Assembly (NCBI GenBank): GCA_903813345.2
Contig: CAIIXF020000002.1
Coordinates: 5,062,001 to 5,126,000, forward strand
Direction of reading: 5' to 3'
Origin: Owenia fusiformis
Taxonomy: Eukaryota > Annelida > Polychaeta > Sabellida > Oweniidae
DNA length: 64,000 nt
Below are positions 43,401-54,816 of the stretch, in pieces. The position numbers were made by a program, and so were the translations under genes. Under the pieces are notes generated by a model, which had not been told where the DNA came from, did not search any database, and was given only the letters and a program-made list of their open reading frames with translations. Each line of letters begins with the position of its first letter. Within the stretch, counting starts at the first letter, position 1.

Positions 43401-46400
43401 AATATGTAACTTTGCTCATCTCTGCTCAGCTAAGTAAAACAGCAAACATAAATAAACAACTGTTAGCCAACAAGAAGCAAGAATCCACCCTAAGCAGGTA
43501 TATAAGAAACCTGGATTGTCTAATTAGATTTTGACAGTCAAGATTCTGATGAGATAATCCTCATTTGTATCTAGGGATATTATAGAATATGATGGAATAT
43601 AAAGTTTAAGTTTATGGAGGAATTGTTCAGAACCTGCTATCATAAAGTAATGAGGTGAGTTCTAAGGAAGGAGGGGGGGGGGGAGTTAGGGAGTGGGGGA
43701 TGATTGTGAGTTCTTAACTCTGCTCCAACTAAATAGTATTCAGGCAAGATAATATTCTTGTTGTATAAATAAAGAATTATGACATACAGGAGTTTAATTT
43801 CTTCATGTTGTAAACCAAGATTGATTGTATGATTTACCTTGATGTTGGTAACCAGTGCTAGGCTTTACTGTTTTAAGAAGATTCTGGTTGTGTTATATGA
43901 CATATATTTACCGTGCATCATTTCTTCTTGTTATACGCCAAGGTTGTGCTGTTCAAACTACAAGTTGCTATAAATTGAATTTTCTATTATTGTCCATTGA
44001 AAGTACAGTGGAACATGTGAAGTGGAACACCTCTAGAACTGGAACACCTCTGTAAGTGGAACACTTTCAGAGGCCCAAGACCAATTGACTTAATGTTAAA
44101 TGAACATAAGTGGAACACTTTTTGGAGGTACCAGAGGTGTTCCACTTTACTGTACATACATATACCATTGAAAGTGTTTACTATTTTCAGTGCTGTAGGT
44201 TTAAAGTACCATTGAAAGTTTTTACTATTAAAATGTACATCATTGACAGATCATGTATATGCAGCAATCTCTCCTGCATCAATTGGGGGCTGCATCTACT
44301 ACAGATTGTAATAATAGTTCAGCCACCTGAGAACCTATTTGAAATTTAGAAAAATCATGTAAAGTAGGCAAACTTTTATCAAAGGTCTGAATTGCGAAAA
44401 TTACAATTTTGCATCCACTTGATAAGAAATCCTAGGGAAAACAGTGACATAGGTGTAGCCAGGGGGGTGCGATTTAAAATGCTTTTTATTTGAATCTAAT
44501 CTTCTAGCTCAATTTTGAAGGAAATTGGGTCAATTTTTGTAAAATTCAAAATAAATCTTATTTTTTGGCTTTTTTATGGCACAATCGCAGCCCCTTGACT
44601 GAAAACCAAAAAAATTTGCTCATCACATCCCCATGACTGAAAGCTGGCTACGCCCCTGACTGATCTGCATTTACTATTGAAATTGAAAATGTTTATTATT
44701 GAAAGTGTTTACTTTTATGCTAGCTCATCTGTTACTGTTTGCCAGTATAGCATAAACTTATTCATATTTATCATGTACTTGCAGTACCAAGAGGGGCAGC
44801 AAGGCAGACACAGACACATCATTTAGCATACTTATTCATATTTATCATGTACTTGCAGTACCAAGAGGAGCAGCAAGGCAGACACGGACACATAATTTAG
44901 CATACTTATTCATATTTATCATGTACTTGCAGTACCAAGAGGGGCAGCAAGGCAGACACAGACACATCATTTAGCATACTTATTCATATTTATCATGTAC
45001 TTGCAGTACCAAGAGGGGCAGTAAGGCAGACACAGACACATCATTTAGCATACTTATTCATATTTATCATGTACTTGCAGTACCAAGAGGGGCAGCAAGG
45101 CAGACACAGACACATCATTTAGCATACTTATTCATATTTATCATGTACTTGCAGTACCAAGAGGAGCAGCAAGGCAGACACGGACACATAATTTAGCATA
45201 CTTATTCATATTTATCATGTACTTGCAGTACCAAGAGGGGCAGCAAGGCAGACACAGACACATCATTTAGCATACTTATTCATATTTATCATGTACTTGC
45301 AGTACCAAGAGGGGCAGTAAGGCAGACACAGACACATCATTTAGCATACTTATTCATATTTATCATGTACTTGCAGTACCAAGAGGGGCAGTAAGGCAGA
45401 CACAGACACATCATTTAGCATACTTATTCATATTTATCATGTACTTGCAGTACCAAGAGGGGCAGCATTAGGCAGACACAGACACATCATTTAGCATACT
45501 TATTCATATTTATCATGTACTTGCAGTACCAAGAGGGGCAGCAAGGCAGACACAGACACATCATTTAGCATACTTATTCATATTTATCATGTACTTGCAG
45601 TACCAAGAGGGGCAGCAAGGCAGACACAGACACATCATTTAGCATACTTATTCATATTTATCATGTACTTGCAGTACCAAGAGGGGCAGCAAGGCAGACA
45701 CAGACACATCATTTAGTATACTTATTCATATTTATCATGTACTTGCAGTACCAAAAGGGGCAGCAAGGCAGACACAGACACATCATTTAGCATACTTATT
45801 CATATTTATCATGTACTTGCAGTACCAAGAGGGGCAGCAAGGCAGACACAGACACATCATTTAGCATACTTATTCATATTTATCATGTACTTGCAGTACC
45901 AAGAAGGGCAGCAAGGCAGACACAGACACATCATTTAGCACACTTATTCATATTTATCATGTACTTGCAGTACCAAGAGGGGCACCAAGGCAGACACAGA
46001 CACATCATTTAGCATACTTATTCATATTTATCATGTACTTGCAGTACCAAGAGGGGCAGCAAGGCAGACACAGACACGTCATTTAGCATACTTATTCATA
46101 TTTATCATGTACTTACAGTACCAAGAGGGGCAGCAAGGCAGACACAGACACATCATTTAGCATACTTATTCATATTTATCATGTACTTGCAGTACCAAGA
46201 GGGGCAGCAAGGCAGACACAGACACATCATTTAGCATACTTATTCATATTTATCATGTACTTGCAGTACCAAGAGGGGCAGCAAGGCAGACACAGACACA
46301 TCATTTAGCATACTTATTCATATTTATCATGTACTTGCAGTACCAAGAGGGGCAGCAAGGCAGACACAGACACATCATTTAGCATACTTATTCATATTTA

Positions 46401-49400
46401 TCATGTACTTGCAGTACCAAGAGGGGCAGCAAGGCAGACACAGACACATCATTTAGCATACTTATTCATATTTATCATGTACTTGCAGTACCAAGAGGGG
46501 CAGCAAGGCAGACACAGACACATCATTTAGCATACTTATTCATATTTATCATGTACTTGCAGCACCAAGAGGGGCAGCAAGGCAGACACAGATACATCAT
46601 TTAGCATACTTATTCAAATTTATCATGTACTTGCAGTACCAAGAGGGGCAGCAAGGCAGACACAGACACATCATTTAGCTCAAAACGCTGCATAGCTTGG
46701 TACCATGAATATTCAGGTAATTTTGTGTTAACATTGTATCTTCTTTAATCATTAAATATTTGGATTTAATCTTCACCAATCACCTTTTGTTTATATAAGC
46801 TGATCAGCAATCTTTATTTGTTTGCTAAATGGATTTTTAACTGCGCATACAGTTATTAATTGTCTACCTTTGATATTCTATGATCACTAGTAGTTAACTA
46901 ATCTTTTGCAATCACCAATTTCCATAGATCTTGTTCAATCAAATTGATATCCTTAAATAGTTGGTTGTTTACTTCAGATCCTAACGATGACATTATCGGA
47001 CCTGAGGGAATGGAAAAGTTCTGTGAGGATATTGGAGTTGAACCAGAAAATGTAAGTTATATGGCTTATTACATGTATGTTGCTGGAAAGCAAATGTCTC
47101 TGGAAAACCCCCCTCCACTTAACCGTAGTCAGGGAGGGGGTCAATTGGGCTTGTAGCTAGACTAGAAATCAAGTGCATATTGTCGTTTCCAACCTAAAAC
47201 ATGATATAGGATATATTACTTACTGATTGAGTGTGCTTTGATTACAAGTACATAACATGATTTTGATGGTATCCTTTAATTAAAGGGGTTCACCCTCCAG
47301 ATGAACAAGTTTATTTTCTATAAGGCAATAGAGATGGACTTGATGAACATAAATACAAATAAGGAACATACAGATCTACCACATATTGTTACGTCTCAAT
47401 TAGTGTGACACCTCTGTAAGAATTGTTACACTTGTGTAACCATTTTATTTGCAATAACTAACAGATTGTTGTGCTAATATCTTGTTATGTCACCACCAAA
47501 AATTGGTGACATATTGTTATGGTCTCTGTTTTTTTTACTACAGTTGGTGTTTGGCGATCAGCGGGTGGCAGTTGGCGGTTGGTGTCTGTAACAAATTCTT
47601 AAAACTTCCAATAACTTAACAAATACTGTTCAGGCTGACTTCAGTTTTTTTACAAAATCATCAACAAGTTTTCAGAAGTTCAAATCTCACTTTATATTTA
47701 AGAATTGACCTTCAGTGACCTTTTCAAGGTCAAAAAAGGTCATAAAGGTATTTTTTCAACTTGCTTCAAATTGACCAAATTTATTTTTCAAACTCACCTA
47801 CAAGTTATCAGAAGTTCAAATTTGACTTTAGATTGGAGATTTGACCTTCATTGACCTTCTCAAGGAAAAAAAGGTCAAAAAGGTATTTTTTCAACTTGTT
47901 TCAAATTGCCCAATTTTTTTTCAAAATCATCTACAAGTTATCAGAAGTTCAAATCTGATTTTAGTTTTTATATATGACCTTTATTGACCTTTTCAAGGTC
48001 AAAAAGGTCTTTTTCAACTTGCTTCAAATTGACAAAGCTTTTTTCAAAGTCATTTACAAGTTCTCAAAAGTTCAAATCTGACTATAGATTTTACTTTCAA
48101 TGACATTCTCAAGGTCAAAAGAAATATGTGACCTTCAATGACCTTCTCAATGTCAAAAAGGTCTTTTTCAACTTGCTTCAAATTGATCAATTTTTTCAAA
48201 ATTATCTACAAGTTCTCAGAAGTTCAAATCTGATTTTAGACTTGAGGTTTCACCTTCAATGACCTTCGCAGGGTCAAAAAAGGTATTTTTCAACTTGCTT
48301 CAAATTGACCATTTTTCAAAATGATCTACAAGTTCTCAATAATATTGTGAGCAACTAGGTGGTGACATTTTTTCATGTTAATATCTTGTTTCAGATTGTA
48401 ATGCTAAGTCTAGCATGGAAACTAGAAGCCAAACAGATGGGATTCTTCACTCTGGCTGAATGGTTAAAGGGAATGACTGAGTTACAGTAAGTACAAGTAA
48501 AACATGGTTAAAATAATGCTTAATGGAAACTAGAAGCAAAACAGATGGGATTCTTCACTCTGGCTGAATGGTTAAAGGGAATGACTGAGTTACAGTAAGT
48601 ACAAGTAAAACATGGTTAAAATAATGCTTAATGGAAACTAGAAGCCAAACAGATGGGATTCTTCACTCTGGCTGAATGGTTAAAGGGAATGACTGAGTTA
48701 CAGTAAGTATAAGCAAAACATGGTTAAAATAATGCTCAATTTAAAAATTGATCTTGAAAACAGTTTGAAAAACAGCTTTTTTTTAAAACTCATTTCATAA
48801 TTGGGGCAATTCTTAGAGAAAAGTTGATTTCAATTTTCCAGAAGTAAACTTTGTCACTCAAAGCATGTTGATTATATCAAATTATATTTATCAATTAACA
48901 ATCACATACAATTACATCAAACATATACAACTATACAGTACATGGATATTTCAAAATCTAATCCTATATACTGGTACCTATTGCACAGCAGGGTTTAATT
49001 GCTTCGTTATGATAAAAAAAACTAAACAAAGGATTTAATGCTTGTTTAACACTTTTTGGTCAGAATGTATCGAAGCAATTAAACCCACTGTTCAACTGTC
49101 TAGTAGAACACATTTGGAACCTCTAAAAGGTGTTCTACTTGGGAGATGTTCCACTTATAGAGGTTCATTTAACATCAATTCAATTGGACTTGAAACTCTG
49201 AAAAGTGTTCTACCAGCTGCAGTGTTCAAGTTATAGAGGTCTTCCACCTACATGTTTCACTGTTTGTACTTAGATATAGCGTTTTGTTTGGTCACATGGG
49301 CATCCTAATAAATGTGAAATTTCATGTTTCAGAGTAGACAGTATAGGAAAAATGCAGGGTAGACTGGAGTACCTACGTTCACTTATAGATGAGCCTACAG

Positions 49401-50222
49401 CCTTTAAAAATATATACAGATATGCCTTTGACTTTGCTAGGGTAGGTACAACCTTTAAAAATATCATCTAAGTCAATGGAAGATAACAAATATGGGACCC
49501 AGAAAATGTGTTCACATTGAGAGGTGTTTGGATTGGAGTGGTATACAATGTTTCACTGTACTTAATACTGACATTATTTCTACGATTTCCAGGACAAAGA
49601 CCAGCGAAGCATGGATATAGACACTGCCAAAGCTATGTTAGCTCTAGTACTAGGCCGTCATTGGCCACTCTTTCCTAGCTTCCACCAGTATCTAGAACAA
49701 TCAAAGTACAAGGTGATCAATAAAGATCAGTGGAGTAATGTGTTGGAGTTTAGTAGGACCATACTACCAGATATGTCTAATTATGATGAAGATGGAGCTT
49801 GTGAGTATATTCCCCCATCCCCCATTCCCAAATGTTAAACTGTCAAGTAGAGACGGGAAATTTAATTAGGGATTCATTTAAAATGGATTGGTACTCTATT
49901 CCAGCCTAATCTAGGTCTCTTCTTAAAAATATTGGAAAAAGTTTTTTTGTAAAAAATCAAGAAGTAATATCTTGGATTTAAACAATGGGCCTTTAATTCT
50001 GAATATTTTCTTGTTCTAGAAAGCTGTTTTGGAACATTCACCTCCTTTGCAAGAATTTGGCTAATATTGTTGAACTTGTGTGCATTTTGCACATATGGAT
50101 TTTTCTCAATATTCAAGATACTATAATAAAAGATGCTGAATAACTTTACATATATTATTTCAGGGCCAGTTATGTTAGACGAATATGTAGAATGGTATAA
50201 AGACCAACAAGCTAAGGCATGA
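40492..50222 (+). CDS. DCUN1D5: DCUN1D5-like cullin neddylation co-E3 (DCN1-like protein), complete
   Basis: Seven coding exons: 40492-40559 (exon opens at 40432), 46637-46716, 46978-47051, 48395-48486, 49333-49441, 49593-49800 and 50164-50222. They total 690 nt, 229 aa; human DCUN1D5 is 237 (recalled). The product is a scaffold E3 that docks the NEDD8 E2 on cullins. A basic N-terminus (PPRRKRRSP, nuclear-signal-like) precedes the PONY/DCUN1 domain: [90 protein letters not shown], and the C-terminal [17 protein letters not shown]. All exon phases agree. Exons 3 and 5 (counting the non-coding exon 1) have edges multiplied in tandem. A non-coding first exon ending at 38327 is likely, since using the upstream ATG at 38310 would run into TAG. 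Confidence 0.95.
41466..42309. mobile_element. Candidate 844-bp DNA element, CAGTGATCTCCCC left end
   Basis: The left end is CAGTGATCTCCCCAG. The right end CTGGGGAGAACCCA is imperfectly inverted, and GTTCTG flanks both sides (41460-41465 and 42310-42315). The interior holds a further inverted pair (AATCTGTGCCAGGTTCAA / CCTGGGGCAGATTA) around an NRF-1-like GCGCATGCGC and a G-rich tract. No coding was seen. Confidence 0.55.
42625..42779. repeat. Truncated CAGGGGTTTCA-family element
   Basis: Matches 35145-35294 (CTGTTGTTTTTAGGGA, ATGTGAGAAATTCT, GTGAAACCCCTG). The left end is missing or diverged. Confidence 0.65.
42879..43084. mobile_element. CAGTGATCTCCCC-family MITE, complete copy
   Basis: Perfect 15-bp inverted ends CAGTGATCTCCCCAG / CTGGGGAGATCACTG with GAGTC on both sides (42874-42878 and 43085-43089), a 5-bp target duplication. 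206 bp, non-coding. Confidence 0.85.
44006..44152. mobile_element. CAGTGGAAC MITE (pogo/Tigger-like ends)
   Basis: Ends CAGTGGAAC... and GTTCCACTTTACTG are flanked by TA. Internal repeats are of AGTGGAACACCTCT type. Related degraded copies lie at about 49060-49255 and 53470-53570. Confidence 0.65.
44751..46680 (+). repeat. 74-bp tandem array, 26 copies, each with the acceptor and 5' part of dcun1d exon 3
   Basis: Each unit contains about 30 nt of intron end (CATGTACTTGCAG) plus 44 nt of coding sequence (TACCAAGAGGGGCAGCAAGG...). Candidate acceptors recur every 74 bp from exon start 44785 to 46637. Only the last unit continues into the rest of the exon and a donor. Units 1-4 and 5-8 share the same order of variants (GAGGAGC with CGGACACATAA in units 2 and 6; GCAGTAAGG in 4 and 8), showing a 296-bp higher-order duplication. 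One unit carries a 2-bp insertion. Confidence 0.96.
47485..48375 (+). repeat. GTGACATATTGTTATGGTCTC family, long copy with about five 120-155-bp tandem units
   Basis: Starts near TTGGTGACATATTGTTATGG. Units carry AGGTCAAAAAGGTATTTTT, CAACTTGCTTCAAATTGACC and ACAAGTTCTCAGAAGTTCAA. The end, GGTGGTGACATTTTTTCATG, abuts the acceptor of dcun1d exon 5 (48395), so the polypyrimidine tract is next to repeat sequence. Confidence 0.8.
48414..48737 (+). repeat. 108-bp triplication of dcun1d exon 5 donor side
   Basis: Three near-identical copies of the 3' part of exon 5 with its donor CAGTAAGT and about 45 nt of intron lie at 48421, 48529 and 48637. Predicted donors: 48487, 48595 and 48703. Copies 2 and 3 lack the original acceptor. 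108 is a multiple of three. Confidence 0.93.
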
Positions 50223-50794
50223 CAACAGCTCAATGTTGGGACTGCTCAACTATCTCTGCAACTTAAGAGTGTTACTCTATGATGTCATATGACATTGTGA
50301 TGTCATGCACTGAGACAATGTTACCATTTGGTGTCATGATCAACCAGACAATGTAACCATGTGATGCCATTTATGAGAGAGTGTTACTTTTTTGATGTCA
50401 TGCAATAAGACAGTGTTACTGTACGATGTCATGCAATAAGACAGTGTTACTGTACGATGTCATGCAATAAAACAGTGTTACTGTACGATGTCATGATGCA
50501 AATAGACAATGTAGATTAGTAACTGGGCAGTGTGACTTTATCAGGCCACAATGTAACTAGCGAGTGACTTTGTGATGTCACAATGTAAATAGACAATGTG
50601 ACTGTGATGTCATGAAGCAACTGGCCTATGTGATCTTATGAGGTCATATCAAACTTGACTATGTGACTGCGTGAATCAGAAAGCAACTCAATGAGGATTG
50701 GCTCCCAGGATCAAAACTCGATATTTTCCCTTAATGAAAACGTCGGAATGTCATTATTTTCTGGAATTATAACCAACTATGAATTCAAAATAAA
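50223..50794 (+). other. dcun1d 3' UTR with degenerate repeats and poly(A) signal
   Basis: After the stop codon, units of about 35-40 bp with TGATGTCAT and CAGTGTTACTGTACGATGTC are repeated roughly ten times. A 37-bp unit is nearly perfect at 50395-50490. AATAAA occurs at 50789-50794. The transcript end is not otherwise defined. Confidence 0.55.
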
Positions 50795-51059
50795 CAGTTC
50801 AAAAGATTCGAACTAATATCTCGATCATTTCTTGTGAGTTTTGGAATTTTTTGTTAGGAAATAAGACCAAATTCATAATTCAAATATTGAAGTGAACAAA
50901 ATGGCAGCTATTTGAATTCGAATTTTGTATCATGACATGCCCATATATGGGACAGAATATCATTGTTGCATTCTAGGAGCCAATTATCCTTGAAAGCAAC
51001 TAGATAATATGACTTATGATGTCCAACACTGGTACTTTCTGGTGGCTCGTAACAGGATA

Positions 51060-51225
51060 TGTTATTTTGTTATGTCAACATGCAATAATAGATAATATTA
51101 TATCCTTGTTATTATGTCAACACTAGAAGTGGTGACATTGTTATAGTCTCCAATTTTTATGGACTGTGTTTGGCGGTTGGTGTTCGATGTTTGTAACTAA
51201 TGACAGGTGGTGACATTTTGCATTT
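51060..51225. repeat. Short copy of the GTGACATATTGTTATAGTCTC family
   Basis: GAAGTGGTGACATTGTTATA, GGTTGGTGTTCGATGTTTGT and GGTGGTGACATTTTGCATTT in order, as in the long copy but without the tandem interior. Confidence 0.7.
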
Positions 51226-51396
51226 TAATGCCTTCTTTCTCATGAATTGCAGTTGCCCATGTGTTCTGTTGTTTGCATCTAGACAATATTAAAGTTACTG
51301 AAATGCTTTCTAACAAGATGCTCCATTTTACAGCTCTTATAACTGCCAAACATGCCAAATACTTAATCTTACAGAGAACTTTGTCCAGTTAACTTA

Positions 51397-51455
51397 CGAG
51401 GGGTGTTTCAAAAATTCCTATAAAATTTTGTCCATTACTTTTGAATCACCCCTCG
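51397..51455. mobile_element. Tiny mariner-like palindrome
   Basis: CGAGGGGTGTTTCAAAA and TTGAATCACCCCTCG face each other, flanked by TA. This type of end is known from mariner elements. 59 bp. Confidence 0.65.
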
Positions 51456-51459
51456 TATA

Positions 51460-54305
51460 TTTTAACCTACATGGTATATCAAAAACTGCAATAACCTCTG
51501 AACCATTGAAACTGGCAAAGCATCCTCAAAAAACAGGGTTATCCTTGCTGGATTGACATATGATTTAGCGGAATGATAGATTGTGGAATGACTTACAACC
51601 TTGGAATGACTATTTGGGGGTATTATGAGTCTACAAATGTGATCAAGTTTTTAACAGGGGTCATTAACTGAAACTATGAGGGGACATTAACAAAAGTAAT
51701 AGATTCTGATGTTCAGTCACTATGACGTTTTTTTTTTATTATTTATTATATTCATGGTTACAATTGATTTAAAAATTTAAATTTAAAAAAACTGTTTTAA
51801 CTTCTAGAGTAACTTACCATTAAGGCAGATATATTTTTCACACAATGAAATAATGAAGATATCTTGGTACCTGTTAAACAGTAGGGTTATGGAATGCTTT
51901 GTAACGAAGCAGTTAAACCTACTGTGTTTCTACAGTGTGTCAATTAACTTTGTTGTCCCCCTGTAACTTTAACATCCACATAATGTTGCACAACTTTTTT
52001 CTGTAAGATATCTGAATTGTTCGTTAGCACTTAAAATTTAGGCTTCGTGGAGCAACTCTACAAGAAGTTTCAGATGCCTAGCTAGCTCAAGTAGATGGAA
52101 TTTTATGCATAAAGTTCATACTCTTAAAATTAAGTAGTCTGGGATATGAAGAGATTATCCCATATGAGGTTCAGGATACTGCGATTAACCAAAGGCAGGG
52201 GCAAGAGGAACTTAAAGCTAGGTGATATCCTGAAGTTTTTTTTTTTATTTTAGATTAGTTGAGATGGGTTGCATTTGTGCAAAAAAATGTGCACATATTA
52301 CTGAGATTATGTTCAATTTTAATAGGTGATATGGCCTATTCACTCCTTCAAAAGGCAAGGGGTTTAGTGCACATGTAGTGATTAAACCATCATAGGGGTT
52401 TGTGGTTCTCAAAACGTATAAATTTTAAATGCTTTTTAACACATTGCTGGATGTGATTAACTTTGACTTGCTCAGGTGTTAAAATTCTTTGTCAAAATCT
52501 CATACTGTAGCCTACTTTTGCATTTTTGTCGATAATTAACTTTTCCTTAATTACAAGATATATGTTAATCATCTGAAAATCGGTGAAGGCAAATGACCAG
52601 CCAAAGCAGACTCCAAATTAAGTAGAAGTACAGTATATGTGATATTAGGGAGTTTAAGCTTGCAATGTTTTTCACAACCTAAACGTGAACAGTAAATATT
52701 TAAGCGATACATTTGTATGGGCGATTGGTCATACGTATAGGTTGGTGTTTGGAGTTTATATGCAAGCTTAAACTCCCTATTATTTCTCCTTTGTAAGTTA
52801 ATAGTAGTAACTTTCCCATATCTACTGTTATACAGTAACAATTAGGCACTTCCCAGCCTTTTTTGTATTGCATTGTACAATATAGAATTATTGTACATGT
52901 ATTGTCCTATATAGAATAATTGTACAATACATTTGCCTCTTCAACTTGACAAGTTACATGTAGATGTACAGTTATAAATACAAATAAATACTATTTTAAA
53001 ACTGCCACTCTTATTTTATGATGTTCTTACGTATTGGGAATAAAAGAAAATATTGATAAAAGTTTCTCATTTAATGCGTCCTTTCGGTGGCAAAATATAT
53101 GATTCTACCCTGAGATAGCGAAAATGTGGAAGTGAACTTAAAACTCAAGCAGAGTGTAATAGCATATTTATTACTGATTTTTTCAAGGATTGACACACAG
53201 CAATAATCATTCTGATTAAGCATTAACACAGTGATTCCTCATTTCAAGTGGTATGTATATGCATGGCAATTAGTGCAGGTGTAAAAGGGTAGGAGGTCCC
53301 ATCAAATTATGGTCCTACTCTCCATTGATTTATATGGTGACCTAAATACAACTCTTTTCCTAATTATCTTATACGCAATCAGGGCCAGTAAGGGCCGTTA
53401 AGAAAGGGGACCATAATCCCTGGGGGACCATCATTTCTTTCACACCATGACATCTGTCATGGTTTTATTTACAGTAAAAACTTGTCTTATCCGAACGCCA
53501 GTGGGATCAGAAAAAAGTGTTCAAATTGAAAGGTGGTCATATTAGAGAGGTGTTCGGATATACAATGCGTCCCATAAAAAACGCAACAAACAAAGACATT
53601 GTAAAATCACAAAACCAGTGATGATAACATCAATTTGATTTAGTATACCAGGAAGCCACACGTCTCCACTTTCCAATGGTATGTCAATTATTCATATAAT
53701 ACCACAGGTCACTGTGGCCACACGGCCAATACCCATACATGTAGTTTATACCTAACATAATCACGGTTGCCATTTTGATTATTTGAGAGAATTATAACAT
53801 TTTCATTTGACTTTTGCACTTTGAATCCTTAATAACTTCACCAATTTAAAACATATTGCAGATCTTTTAGGAGGTATTGTATTTGAGATCGTAAGGAATA
53901 GATTGATAGGTCAGTTGTACATATTGCTTGCATTTTTGACACGAAATATAAATCTGTTTATGACGTCCACTATAAAATTGAAAATGTAAATAAAAGATTG
54001 ATACAGGCAATGTTGTTACATTTGCCCTTTCGTGTCTAAATAAAAATACTGCAAATCTCAAACGAAGCATTGTGGTAAATTTTAAATTTAAGATTTCCTA
54101 TTTTTGAAATAACAATTGTCGTAAATTGGGCCTTGTGCCATTTGGGAAACAAATGCTATATCATTCTTTTGTCTACATGTACACTGCAAATATATATTTT
54201 TGAAATGCACTATTAACGAAAAGCCATGCCCGAACATATATTATGCTCTACTTACTATGCCATATACACACTAATTGGTCGGAAAGCATCAAAATCCAAT
54301 GTTAA
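51460..54305. other. Intergenic region
   Basis: No gene was recognised. It contains small repeats, a Tigger-like remnant at about 53470-53570 (ACAGTAAAAACTTGTCTTAT, then GGTGTTCGGATATACAATG) and the MITE at 52648-52777. Confidence 0.45.
52648..52777. mobile_element. GGGAGTTTAAGC MITE
   Basis: Perfect inverted ends GGGAGTTTAAGCTTGCA / TGCAAGCTTAAACTCCC flanked by TA on both sides. 130 bp. A relative lies at 61259-61502. Confidence 0.8.
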
Positions 54306-54514
54306 CAGGCCCGTAGCCAGGGGGGGGGTTCGCAGGATTCGGGCGAACCCCCCCCCCGGCCAAAAATTCTTTCAAAATCATGCAGTTTTTCACCATTTTG
54401 AGCATTTCTCAAGTGATTTTAGTCATATTTGGGCCAAAATTGTCAAATGTGAACCCCCCCCTGGAAATTTTTGAAAACTGAACCCCCCCTTGGCAAATCC
54501 TGGCTACGGGCCTG
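54306..54514. mobile_element. CAGGCCCGTAGCC-family MITE, copy C
   Basis: CAGGCCCGTAGCCAGG / CCTGGCTACGGGCCTG ends flanked by GTTAA (54301-54305 and 54515-54519), a 5-bp target duplication. The best-preserved copy of the family here. Confidence 0.87.
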
Positions 54515-54816
54515 GTTAATATCACATTTGATTCATTCTTTATATTTGAAATTATGTTTAAAACATCAAACAAGAAAAATGTATATACCTCAAAATCTTT
54601 TAAAAACAGCAAATAGGAAAAAAATCAAAGCAAGTGTTGATAACTTCAAGTAAGAAAAACACATCAAACTATTTTTTGTATAAACTCTTGTGCATTTTTC
54701 TTGCTTGAACTTTTCAGTTTTATATTCGAGTTCAAACCTACATTTCCCGTATTCGATCTTTCTTTTTTCTATTCAAACAGTTATCACATTCCTTGTCCAT
54801 TAATTGTTATATATAC

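Noticed and set aside
44751-46680. CRISPR-like 74-bp array
   Set aside because: No spacers; the units are copies of an exon edge.
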